Source: Chitinophagaceae bacterium (lineage in GTDB: Bacteria; Bacteroidota; Bacteroidia; Chitinophagales; Chitinophagaceae). Taken from it: a stretch of DNA of 64,000 bases. Numbering within the stretch: the stretch's first letter is position 1; every line of letters begins with the position of its first letter. Shown one piece after another: positions 1-8,601 of the stretch. Location of the stretch: NCBI GenBank assembly GCA_947488765.1, contig CANLAE010000001.1, positions 124,001-188,000 on the forward strand, given 5' to 3'. The position numbers and the translations under genes are program-made. The notes beneath the pieces were generated by a model, which did not search any database, was not told where the DNA came from, and saw only the letters and a program-made list of their open reading frames with translations.

Positions 1-3000
1 ACAAAATCAATATTCAAACCAACAGCAAGTGGAAACAAACCCAACATTGTAGCCAATGCAGTAAGCATTACAGGAATGATACGAATTTTACCTGCTTCAA
101 TAGCTGCATGTTTTGTTTTATAGCCTCTTGCTCTTAATTCATCTGTAAATTCTATTAATAAAATTCCATTCTTAATTACAATTCCTGCAAGACCAATAAT
201 ACCAACGCCAAGCATTATGGTAGCAACGGTCATACCAGTTACTGCATACCCAATGAAAACTCCAATAATGCTGAAGAAAATTTCTGTTAATACAATAAAT
301 GGTTTACTCAATCCATTAAACTGTAAAACCAAAATCAAGAAAATAATGAGCAAAGCTGAAACCAATGAAGTAACTAAAAATATCCCTGTTTCTTTTTCTT
401 GCTCACCTTGTCCGGTTTGTTTAATACTTACATCAGCAGGTATTTTTATTTTGGTTTTAAACACCTCAATTAACTTAGTAATTTCTTTATTTGCAGGTCC
501 GGCTAAAGAAGCTTCTGTAACATTAGATTGTATTTGAATGGTACGTTTTACATTCTTTCTTTTTACTGCTCCCGAAGTATTTGTATAATCTACTGTTGCT
601 ACTGCATTTAATGGCACTTGCTTGATAGAGTTGTTGCTAAAATCTCTATATGTAATCCGCATGTTCATCAAATCGGTAATATTATTTCTTTGTAAATCGG
701 CATAACGAATTTGAATTTTATATTCCTCTTCGCCATCTTTTAATTTACTTGCTTCTTTACCAAAAACAGCATTACGAATTTCCATTCCCACTTGTGCGGT
801 ACTCAAACCTTCATGCATTACTTTTTCTCTGTCAATTAAAATAGATATTTCAGGATTATTCAAATCAATATCCATTTTCAACCCTTCCACACCAAAAATT
901 CTATTGGTATCTAAATGGTTTTGAAGTGCATAAGCAACTTTAGAAATTTCATCAAAGTTATCTCCGGTAATTTCAATGTTAACCGGCGGATCTGTTGGTG
1001 GGCCAGCATCTTCCTGTGCAACTTGAATATTTGCTCCCGGAATGCCCGTCATCTGTTTTCTGATTTCTTCCATAAAAGGCATTGTAGTTTTGCCTTCACG
1101 ATTTTCAAACTCTACAAAACTTACTTGTATTCTTCCAAGATTACTTTGTGTACTTCTGTTATTGTCTCTTGGGTTATTGGCACTCACCGCAACATTGGTA
1201 ATAATACTTTCTACAATACCGCCCGGTTTTGTAGGCAATTCATTGGCTAAGATTTTCTGCACACATTTTTCTAAAATAGACGTTACAGAATCCGTGGTAG
1301 CAATTTTTGTACCTACTGGCATTTTGATATATACATAAATAAAACTTGGATCACCACTAGGGAAGAAAGTACTTTTATTTCCTCTTGCAATTAATAAGAT
1401 TAAAGAAATTGGAAATAAAATAAACAACGCAATCAATGCTTTCATTGGACGTTTGCCTACTAAAATCCATTTCAATAATGTCTCATAACGATTCATTAAT
1501 TTAGGCAAGGCTTTTTCCTGAAAGAAGTGTATAATATCTCTCAACACATACCTTTCTAAAATGGCTACCAATGGCATAAAAATTAAAAAATTTCCTGTTC
1601 CATGCCATCCTGCAATATTGAATATGATGCCAAGCAATAAACACAACCAAAACCAATTTGCTTTGAAAATTTGATTCTTCGGTTTTTCAAATGCTCGTCC
1701 CTCGGGCTTCATGAAACTTACTGCAAAAACTGGGTTGATTATAAAGGCAACAATAAGCGAAGCCGCTAAAGTTAAAATCAACATCGTAGGCAAGTAAATC
1801 ATAAACTTACCAATCAATCCTTTCCATAATAACAACGGAAAGAAAGGAGCCAATGTAGTTAATGTTCCGGCTAATACAGGTATAAACACTTCGCCTGCAG
1901 CTTCTTTTGCAGCTCGTTCAATTTTTACCCTTCCATTATTGTAAATACGATGTGTGTTTTCTATTACCACAATGGCATCATCTACAATAATTCCTAAGCC
2001 AAAAAGTAATGCAAATAATACAATGAAATTCAATGTTACATGCGTACCTACAATGTAATCGGCTGCCGGTAAAAATAGTAATGCGACAAAAACCGATAAG
2101 GGCACACTCAATGCCACAAAGAAGGCATTATTTACACCCATAAAAAACATCAACACCAACAATACCAAAATAAATCCAATGATAATGGTATTAACTAAAT
2201 CTTTAAATGAGGTGGCTGTTTTTTTACTTTGATCACCGGTAATTACAATATTCAATTTTCCTTTAGGAGGCAATTGCCCATTGGTTTGTAGCTCGTCAAC
2301 AATTGCATTTACTTTTGTTGCAGCTTCAATCAGATTCTCTCCGCTTCGTTTTACAATGTTTAGTGTTACAACATTTCTGCCGTCCAATCTGGCATAGCTT
2401 TCTGTTTCTTTTACGGTATCAATAATCTGTGCTACATCACGCAAATAAATTGGTCCGCCTTGTAAGTTTTTTACAATAATATTTTGCAAATCAAATGCCG
2501 ATGTAAACTGTCCTTTTACACGAATACTTCTCTTCATATTACCCACTTCAACCAACCCGCCGCTAATGTCTCTGTTTTCATAATTAATGGCATTTCCAAT
2601 ATCATTAAATGAAAGTTTTGCAGCTTGCATTTTAAACGGATCTACATTAATCTGAATTTCTCTTACCGGAGCACCAACAATATCTGCACGATTTATTTCG
2701 GTCAACTCTTCAAACTTATCCTGCATTTTTTCTGCATACTTCTTCAAAGTAATTGCATCATAATCACCACTCACATTTACATACATGATAGGCATTTCAC
2801 TAAAGTCAAATTCCTGCACATTTGGTTGTTGTGTAAGGTCATTTGGCAAATCAGTTCTTGCTTTATCAACTGCATCTTTTACTTTTTGTTTGGCAATTTC
2901 AGTTTTTACATCGGTATCAAACTCAACAATAATCAAACTAAAATCTTGCTGAGAAGTGCTCTGAATTTTTTTCACTTTTGCTCCACTAATTCCTTTCAAT

Positions 3001-3248
3001 TGTTTTTCAATGGGCCTTGTAACAAGGTTCTCCATGTCTTTCGCAGAGTTCCCAAAATAAATCGTATTAATACTAATCGTAGGCACCACAATATCCGGAA
3101 ACTGTTCCTTAGGTAATGTGTTGAACTTGGTTAGCCCATACAACGAAATCAAAATCGTAATTATATAAGTAGCCGTTCTGTTGTCTATCGCCCAACTTGT
3201 GGGTTTAAACTGTTTAAACTTTGCAGCTACATCTTTTAATATTTGCAT
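1..3248 (-). CDS. RND efflux transporter inner-membrane permease, 3' end beyond window
   Basis: The reading frame opens at the ATG at 3248 (MQILKDVAAKF) and stays open to the left edge, giving about 1082 residues, so only a short C-terminal part is missing. It has the AcrB-type layout: one N-terminal membrane helix (about residues 27-43), a large periplasmic porter domain, a helix bundle, and the same plan repeated. The proton-relay pair D423-D424 lies in the motif GLGIIVDDAIVVIEN. The protein should drive proton-coupled export through the adaptor and TolC partner encoded just upstream. It is the last visible gene of the tetR-tolC-adaptor-permease operon. Substrates cannot be told from sequence; the overall form suggests the HAE family rather than metal-specific CusA pumps. 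Confidence 0.93.
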   Translation of the reverse strand, partial: MQILKDVAAKFKQFKPTSWAIDNRTATYIITILISLYGLTKFNTLPKEQFPDIVVPTISINTIYFGNSAKDMENLVTRPIEKQLKGISGAKVKKIQSTSQQDFSLIIVEFDTDVKTEIAKQKVKDAVDKARTDLPNDLTQQPNVQEFDFSEMPIMYVNVSGDYDAITLKKYAEKMQDKFEELTEINRADIVGAPVREIQINVDPFKMQAAKLSFNDIGNAINYENRDISGGLVEVGNMKRSIRVKGQFTSAFDLQNIIVKNLQGGPIYLRDVAQIIDTVKETESYARLDGRNVVTLNIVKRSGENLIEAATKVNAIVDELQTNGQLPPKGKLNIVITGDQSKKTATSFKDLVNTIIIGFILVLLVLMFFMGVNNAFFVALSVPLSVFVALLFLPAADYIVGTHVTLNFIVLFALLFGLGIIVDDAIVVIENTHRIYNNGRVKIERAAKEAAGEVFIPVLAGTLTTLAPFFPLLLWKGLIGKFMIYLPTMLILTLAASLIVAFIINPVFAVSFMKPEGRAFEKPKNQIFKANWFWLCLLLGIIFNIAGWHGTGNFLIFMPLVAILERYVLRDIIHFFQEKALPKLMNRYETLLKWILVGKRPMKALIALFILFPISLILLIARGNKSTFFPSGDPSFIYVYIKMPVGTKIATTDSVTSILEKCVQKILANELPTKPGGIVESIITNVAVSANNPRDNNRSTQSNLGRIQVSFVEFENREGKTTMPFMEEIRKQMTGIPGANIQVAQEDAGPPTDPPVNIEITGDNFDEISKVAYALQNHLDTNRIFGVEGLKMDIDLNNPEISILIDREKVMHEGLSTAQVGMEIRNAVFGKEASKLKDGEEEYKIQIRYADLQRNNITDLMNMRITYRDFSNNSIKQVPLNAVATVDYTNTSGAVKRKNVKRTIQIQSNVTEASLAGPANKEITKLIEVFKTKIKIPADVSIKQTGQGEQEKETGIFLVTSLVSALLIIFLILVLQFNGLSKPFIVLTEIFFSIIGVFIGYAVTGMTVATIMLGVGIIGLAGIVIKNGILLIEFTDELRARGYKTKHAAIEAGKIRIIPVMLTALATMLGLFPLAVGLNIDF

Positions 3249-3295
3249 ACAGTCAAATTATTTTTTTTGGTAACAAACAAGTGAACAACATGCAA

Positions 3296-3320
3296 CACCT
3301 GTTGCGTCGCACACTTGTAC
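3296..3320. repeat. 25-bp dispersed repeat, copy 1
   Basis: This 25-base stretch (core GTTGCGTCGCACACTTGTAC) recurs exactly at 40391-40415. Both copies have the same orientation and both lie between consecutive minus-strand genes. Here it sits in the 101-base gap between the adaptor stop and the permease start. It contains the short palindrome TGCG-T-CGCA. Its function is unknown. Confidence 0.7.
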
Positions 3321-3349
3321 GGTTGGTGCTATATTCAGCAATAACCAGC

Positions 3350-4540
3350 TTATTGAATTTTTAAAACTTGTCCTTCATAAATATCCTGATAACCATCGGT
3401 AATTAATTTATCGCCGGCAGCCAATCCGCTTTTCACCTCAATCATTTGATTGTATAATTCACCAATGATAATGTTCTTTTTACGGGCAACTGTTTTATTT
3501 CCTTCAGCAACTGCAACAAATACGTACTTTCCTTTTTCGTCAGTACTTACCGTATTTACAGGGATTGCAATCGCATTTTTAGCAGCATAATCTTCAATAC
3601 GTACTTGTGCATTTTGATTCGGTCTCAACAATCCGTCAGCCGGCAATTTTGCTTCGGCTGCAAAGCTTCTGTTGCTTGGATTAATTACTTTTCCTGAAAT
3701 AGAGATATTGGTATTAAACGATTTATTTACATCTGGTAAATTCACAATTACTTTACTGCCTACTTTTACTTTAGAAGCATAATTTTCAGGAACATCCGTA
3801 ATCACTTTTAAGGTACTTGTATTTACAATTTTAATTTGCGGACCCATTGCACCCATACCACTAAAGGTTTCGCCAACTCTTACATTTACTTCATCAGCAA
3901 CACCATCTACATCGCTGAAAATATTTGTAGCACTTGCTTGTTCCTGAATTGTTTTAATATTCTCTTCGCCTGCACGTAATTGTTTTTCTATGGTTTCAAC
4001 ATTTGTTTTTGCACTAATTAGTTGCACTTCTGTTCCTATGCCTTGTTTCCACAAATTACTTTGACGATTATAAATATCTTTTGCGTATGCAAGTTGAATT
4101 TTAGCAGTTTCTAAATTTTGTTTTGCAGCTGCAATGCTTTGTTTAATAACAGCATCGTCTAACTTTAGCAATAACTGACCCCTTTTTACATTATCACCTT
4201 TTTTTACATACAATGCTTTCACTTGTCCCGGACCTAAACGTGGAGAGATATAAGAAATATTATCGGCATCAACCCTGCCTTGTAAATCAATATAATGAAA
4301 AAAGTCTTGTGTAACAACAGGCTGAACAGCAACCAACTTTGCTATATCTTCTTTAACTGCAGAGGTATCTAACTTTAAAATTTCCTGTTCAAGTGATTTA
4401 ATTTTATCTGCAGTTTTTACTTGCTCAGATTTTAATTTTTCCAATTCTGCTTTTTTCTTTGAGAGCTCATCTTTTGCAGAACAGGCAACCAAAGAAACAA
4501 TTAGCATTAAAGCAGTGATTTTGTTTATAGTTCGTATCAT
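3350..4540 (-). CDS. RND efflux periplasmic adaptor subunit (membrane fusion protein), lipoprotein
   Basis: This 396-residue protein bridges the inner-membrane pump and the outer-membrane TolC channel. The N-terminus is a lipoprotein signal (lipobox LVAC, Cys20), followed by a charged coiled coil at about 22-62. Residues 85-130 form the first biotinyl-lipoyl-like half (SPRLGPGQVKALYVKKGDNV). A helical hairpin at about 130-205 and the returning barrel domains follow. Length and order match the HlyD/AcrA adaptor family. It lies 30 bases after tolC and 101 bases before the permease, in the same operon. An extra coiled coil ahead of the first domain is common in Bacteroidota adaptors. Confidence 0.93.
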   Translation of the reverse strand: MIRTINKITALMLIVSLVACSAKDELSKKKAELEKLKSEQVKTADKIKSLEQEILKLDTSAVKEDIAKLVAVQPVVTQDFFHYIDLQGRVDADNISYISPRLGPGQVKALYVKKGDNVKRGQLLLKLDDAVIKQSIAAAKQNLETAKIQLAYAKDIYNRQSNLWKQGIGTEVQLISAKTNVETIEKQLRAGEENIKTIQEQASATNIFSDVDGVADEVNVRVGETFSGMGAMGPQIKIVNTSTLKVITDVPENYASKVKVGSKVIVNLPDVNKSFNTNISISGKVINPSNRSFAAEAKLPADGLLRPNQNAQVRIEDYAAKNAIAIPVNTVSTDEKGKYVFVAVAEGNKTVARKKNIIIGELYNQMIEVKSGLAAGDKLITDGYQDIYEGQVLKIQ

Positions 4541-4570
4541 AAGATTTGTTTTTTATTATTATAAGTTGTA

Positions 4571-5977
4571 TTAAAGTTTTCCAATTGATTTTAGCAAACC
4601 AACCTTTGCAATTACTGCATCATAAAGGCTTTGGAAATAATTGTTTTGAGCATCTTGCAAGCTTTGCTCTACCTGTAACAATTCAAAACTGCTACCCAAA
4701 CCTTGCTCATATTTTTTCTTGGTTAGTTGATATACTCTTTCAGCCAAAGCCACATTTCTATCTTGAATATCAAGTGAGCTTAAAGCATTTACCAAAGTAA
4801 TTTTAGAAACCTGTTGTTGCAAGTCAATTGCTTGTTTTACTTGGTTGATGGTATTATCTGTTTTACTTAAGTTCAATTGTGCTTGTTTAATTTTTGCTAG
4901 TCTTTGTCCGCCATTCCAAATAGGAACATTAATGTTTAAGCCAACTAAATTTGTTGTAAACCAATCACCATTATTAAAAAAATTAAACTCCTGACGTTGT
5001 GCGTTTTTATTGAAATTCCAATATGCTGAAACTGTAGGAATATATTGTAGTTTGTTTCTTTGAACATCTAGTTTTTGCAGATCTCTTACCGTTCCGAGCA
5101 TTTTAATTTCAGGTCTGTCTTCATATACAAAATTTTCAAATCCAAGTACACCCTTTTTGATGCTTTCATTGCTCAGGGTATCAACAAGTGTCAGCGTATC
5201 TTTTTGAGAAATTCCCAACACAAATTTCAGAGCAGCATAACCCAATCCAACACCGTTCTCTACTTGCTTTTGAGTGGCTTTAATGTTGTTTAAATTAACT
5301 TGTGTTTTATCTAAATCCAGTCTTTCAATAAAACCATTTTTAAACATTACCTCCTGATCTGCATACAATTTTTCTAAACGTTTTACCCCATCTTTTAAAA
5401 AGCCCAATCGTTTATTTGCAATTAATACAGCATAGTAGCTTCTATACACGTTACTCTTAACGCTGTCTTTCATCATTCTAATATTATTACCCGCATAATC
5501 AAGAGATTTGTCTCTTGCTTTCAGGCCTACAAATACATCGGGCTGAAATAATAATTGACTAACTGTAAATCCTGCCCCTGCGGTCCAGGGTACTCCAAAT
5601 TGTGCAGGAAAACTACCAAATGAATTGGGCATTTGAATAGGATTACCAGTGGCATCTTTAACCCCTTCTTTTTTCAATACAGAATAAATAGAAGGTGAAA
5701 TAAAATCGGGCAAAACGGTTACTGGAATATTGAAGTAATGAGACGACGTAATTGAACCACTTATTTGAGGCAATGCCGAACCTGTAATTTCTCTATTTTT
5801 TTGACGCTGAATAAAAGAATCAATTTGCAGATTCTTCAGTTCTGTAACATTGTTGAATGCTACAACTACAGCACTGTCGGCAGTAAGCACATAATTTTTT
5901 TGTGCGGTTGCTGCTGTTACTGTATAGAATAAGATATAAACTAATCCCAATCTTTGTATTCTATTTTTATTTATCAT
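4571..5977 (-). CDS. TolC family outer-membrane efflux channel protein
   Basis: The product is an outer-membrane efflux protein of about 468 residues. I choose the ATG at 5977 (MINKNRIQRLG), which gives a clean signal peptide ending near TAATAQ; an upstream in-frame start would add 13 residues inside tetR. The body has two repeats of long helices with beta segments, and the C-terminal half carries the usual sequence KKYEQGLGSSFELLQVEQSLQ in parts. The start overlaps the tetR stop by 11 bases, which suggests translational coupling. It should form the exit duct for the adaptor/permease pair downstream. Confidence 0.92.
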   Translation of the reverse strand: MINKNRIQRLGLVYILFYTVTAATAQKNYVLTADSAVVVAFNNVTELKNLQIDSFIQRQKNREITGSALPQISGSITSSHYFNIPVTVLPDFISPSIYSVLKKEGVKDATGNPIQMPNSFGSFPAQFGVPWTAGAGFTVSQLLFQPDVFVGLKARDKSLDYAGNNIRMMKDSVKSNVYRSYYAVLIANKRLGFLKDGVKRLEKLYADQEVMFKNGFIERLDLDKTQVNLNNIKATQKQVENGVGLGYAALKFVLGISQKDTLTLVDTLSNESIKKGVLGFENFVYEDRPEIKMLGTVRDLQKLDVQRNKLQYIPTVSAYWNFNKNAQRQEFNFFNNGDWFTTNLVGLNINVPIWNGGQRLAKIKQAQLNLSKTDNTINQVKQAIDLQQQVSKITLVNALSSLDIQDRNVALAERVYQLTKKKYEQGLGSSFELLQVEQSLQDAQNNYFQSLYDAVIAKVGLLKSIGKL

Positions 5978-6596
5978 AAGCTTTACTTTTTTTGCTTTGT
6001 ACCTTGTATTTATCAATTAGTTTATTGCCTTTTACCGTAACGAGACCATGCAAAAAGTTGGCGGTTATTTCCCAGAATGTTTCTGTTAAATTGTATTTAA
6101 GGGATGGAAATACTTCGGGATTGAAAATTAAAAAAATGGAACTAACCCTAAATCTTGAGAGGATATCAATATTAATATCTTCTTTGTACACATTCTCTGC
6201 AATACCTCGTTTCAGATTATTGCACATAATGCCATAATAAAAATTATTCTTATGGTCGTTAAGCTTTTTATATGCTGTAGGATGGTATTTTTCCAAATCA
6301 AATAATATAGATGGATTCATTCCTTTAAGCATTTCCTGTATCAAATCAATATCCAAGAAAATTTCGTGTACCGCATTTTCGGCATTTTGTTGCTGTTGCG
6401 TAAAGTTTTTTTCATTCATTTCAATTTCAATATTCAATACGCCATCAACAATGGCATCTTTATCTTCAAAATATTGATAAATTGTTTTTTTACTCATGCC
6501 TAAGTGAGCCGCAATTTCATCCATACTCACACTACGTATGCCATACAGCATAAACAATTCATGTGCTTTTTTAACAATTCTTTCTTTCGTTTCCAT
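5967..6596 (-). CDS. TetR/AcrR family transcriptional regulator
   Basis: This 209-residue regulator begins at the ATG at 6596 (METKERIVKK), which lies 12 bases after a good -7 element; the longer upstream frame would run through the promoter. The N-terminal helix-turn-helix is at about residues 22-46, with the family signature SMDEIAAHLGMSKKTIYQYF. The remaining 150 residues are the helical ligand-binding and dimerisation domain, which is too variable to name a ligand. It is first in the efflux operon and is expected to repress that operon. An inverted repeat sits inside its promoter (see 6619-6644). Confidence 0.93.
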   Translation of the reverse strand: METKERIVKKAHELFMLYGIRSVSMDEIAAHLGMSKKTIYQYFEDKDAIVDGVLNIEIEMNEKNFTQQQQNAENAVHEIFLDIDLIQEMLKGMNPSILFDLEKYHPTAYKKLNDHKNNFYYGIMCNNLKRGIAENVYKEDINIDILSRFRVSSIFLIFNPEVFPSLKYNLTETFWEITANFLHGLVTVKGNKLIDKYKVQSKKSKAYDK

Positions 6597-6608
6597 AATT
6601 AAAGTATG

Positions 6609-6639
6609 CAAAACTAAAGAAACTTTTTTTGTAACCAAA
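6609..6639 (-). promoter_or_regulatory. Bacteroidota-type promoter of the tetR efflux operon
   Basis: On the minus strand the sequence reads TTTG (6639-6636), 19 bases, then TAGTTTTG (6616-6609), 12 bases before the tetR ATG. This matches the Bacteroidota housekeeping form TTTG-N19-TAnnTTTG exactly. It is a sequence match only. Confidence 0.6.
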
Positions 6640-6644
6640 GTTTC
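6619..6644. promoter_or_regulatory. Candidate TetR operator (inverted repeat)
   Basis: GAAACTTT (6619-6626) and AAAGTTTC (6637-6644) are perfect 8-base inverted arms separated by 10 bases. They lie between and over the promoter elements of tetR. TetR-family repressors commonly bind palindromes of this size in their own promoter, so autorepression is a reasonable inference. Confidence 0.45.
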
Positions 6645-6721
6645 CAACAAAAAAAATTATTATTTAATACTAATTTCATTCGTTAGTAGAACCAAAGTCA
6701 TTGTAGTTACTTTTATTTCTG

Positions 6722-6753
6722 TTCGAGCCTTAATGCATTGTTGGTTACTTTTG
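6722..6753 (+). promoter_or_regulatory. Candidate promoter of the DUF502 gene
   Basis: TTCG (6722-6725), 20 bases, then TACTTTTG (6746-6753). The -7 box matches exactly and the -33 box has one mismatch. The ATG is at 6773. This is divergent from the tetR promoter. Confidence 0.4.
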
Positions 6754-6772
6754 CAACAAATCAAATGGAGCA

Positions 6773-7423
6773 ATGGATAAGCAACAGATAAAAAATGCCT
6801 ATAATTTTCAACTGAAAAAAGTATTCAGGTATTTTCTTCAAGGATTGATTGTGTTGGCACCAATCGGAATTTCTATTTGGGTGATTATTTCTTTGTTTAA
6901 TATGGTGGATAGTATTTTACCCAATTTGCTTCATTCCGTTTTTCCAAACTGGATAAAAAAAGATGCAGAAGGAAATATTGATCGTATTCCGGGACTTGGT
7001 TTTTTAGTAGAAGTCATAATTGTATTAATAGTTGGTTGGTTGTCTAATTTATTTGTAGTAGGCAAATTGGTTACTTTATTAGATACCATTTTAGAAAAAA
7101 CACCCGGAATAAAATTTATTTACAGTTCAGTAAAAGATTTTTTAGAAGCATTTACGGGCAACAAAAAAAAGTTTGACAAACCCGTTTTAGTAAATGTGGA
7201 TGGTGCTGATATTTGGCGGGTTGGCTTTATTACAAGATTAGATGCATCAGAATTTGAGTTGTTAGAACACCTAACTGTTTATGTACCACATTCTTATGCT
7301 ATTAGTGGTGTTACTTATTTTGTACCCAAAGAAAAAATAAAACCATTGGTAAATGTATCCGCAGCTGATGCGATGAAATTTACAGTGAGTGGTGGAGTGG
7401 CAGATATTACTGAGGTTAAATAA
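6773..7423 (+). CDS. DUF502 family membrane protein
   Basis: The 216-residue product has two predicted membrane helices (about residues 20-43 and 73-98) joined by a loop with the sequence DRIPGLGFL, then a soluble C-terminal domain. KTPGIKFIYSSVKDFLEAF after the second helix is the conserved core of the DUF502 family (COG2928). Length is normal for the family. Family function is unknown. The gene stands alone, transcribed away from the efflux operon, 69 bases before serC. Confidence 0.88.
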   Translation: MDKQQIKNAYNFQLKKVFRYFLQGLIVLAPIGISIWVIISLFNMVDSILPNLLHSVFPNWIKKDAEGNIDRIPGLGFLVEVIIVLIVGWLSNLFVVGKLVTLLDTILEKTPGIKFIYSSVKDFLEAFTGNKKKFDKPVLVNVDGADIWRVGFITRLDASEFELLEHLTVYVPHSYAISGVTYFVPKEKIKPLVNVSAADAMKFTVSGGVADITEVK

Positions 7424-7492
7424 ATATTCATTTGATAAATCACATCATTCATCCTTGCAAATATGTTATTTTGCAGCACTTACTAAAGTATA

Positions 7493-8563
7493 ATGAGGCA
7501 ACATAATTTTAATTCAGGTCCATCAGTCTTACCACAACAGGTATTACAGGAAGCAGCAAAAGCAATCATTGATTTTAATGGTATCGGTTTATCATTATTG
7601 GAAGTAGGTCACAGAACACCTCATTTTGTTGCAGTAATTGAAGAAGCCAAACAATTGGTAAAAGAATTGATGCAGTTGAATGATGAATACGAAGTACTTT
7701 TTTTACATGGCGGTGCAACTACACAGTTTATGCAAATTCCGATGAACTTGCTAGACACCAATGCTACTGCAGCTTACATAGATAATGGCATTTGGGGAAA
7801 CAAAGCGGTTAAAGAGGCTAGTTTATTTGGAAATATAAATGTAATTGCAAGCTCTGCGGATAAAAAACATACCTACATCAACCAAAATTTTGATATTCCT
7901 GCAAATGCTGCATATTTACACATCACTTCAAACAATACCGTAGAAGGAACACAATGGCATCAATTTCCAACTACAGATGTTCCTTTGATTGCCGATATGA
8001 GCAGCGATATTTTTAGCAGGCAAATCGATTTTAAAAAATTCTCTTTAATCTATGCCGGTGCACAAAAAAACATGGGTGCAGCTGGAGTGAATTTGGTAGT
8101 TGTAAAAAAATCAATTCTTGGTAAAATTGAAAGAAAAATTCCGGCTATCATGGATTACAGAAATCATATTGAAGCAGGTAGTTTATTAAACACACCACCT
8201 GTATTTGCAATTTATGTAGCAATGCTTACATTAAGATGGATTAAGCAGGAAGGTGGTTTAGAAATAATGGAACTAAATGCCATTGCAAAAGCAACTTTGT
8301 TGTATGACACAATTGATAGCTTACCATTATTTAATTGCAGAATTGATAAAGCATCTCGCAGTAATATGAATGCCGTGTTTTTTATAGACAACGAAGACCT
8401 TCAAAATAAATTTTTAGAAGAGTGCAAAGCCAACGGTATGGTTGGTGTAAAAGGTTACAGAACAGTAGGCGGCATTCGAGTAAGCATGTACAATGCATTG
8501 GCAATGGAAAGTGTGATAGCCATTACCGATTTAATGAAAAACTTTGCTGCAAAGCATAGTTAA
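7493..8563 (+). CDS. serC: 3-phosphoserine / phosphohydroxythreonine aminotransferase
   Basis: SerC converts 3-phosphohydroxypyruvate and glutamate to phosphoserine, step two of serine synthesis, and the matching step of pyridoxal phosphate synthesis. The protein has 356 residues and starts with the family N-terminus HNFNSGPSVLP. The PLP lysine is K192 in YAGAQKNMGAAG, and substrate-binding parts include LHGGATTQF and SNNTVEGTQ. The stop is 38 bases before the DUF1015 gene, so they probably form one operon. In many Bacteroidota serA lies between these two genes, but it is absent here. Confidence 0.96.
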   Translation: MRQHNFNSGPSVLPQQVLQEAAKAIIDFNGIGLSLLEVGHRTPHFVAVIEEAKQLVKELMQLNDEYEVLFLHGGATTQFMQIPMNLLDTNATAAYIDNGIWGNKAVKEASLFGNINVIASSADKKHTYINQNFDIPANAAYLHITSNNTVEGTQWHQFPTTDVPLIADMSSDIFSRQIDFKKFSLIYAGAQKNMGAAGVNLVVVKKSILGKIERKIPAIMDYRNHIEAGSLLNTPPVFAIYVAMLTLRWIKQEGGLEIMELNAIAKATLLYDTIDSLPLFNCRIDKASRSNMNAVFFIDNEDLQNKFLEECKANGMVGVKGYRTVGGIRVSMYNALAMESVIAITDLMKNFAAKHS

Positions 8564-8601
8564 TTATCACAGCATTTTAATTCAAATCAATCAACATATT
8601 C

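Noticed and set aside
2625-3116. 163-residue open frame on the plus strand
   Set aside because: It is fully antisense to the RND permease, which has clear family motifs. The frame has no recognisable features of its own.
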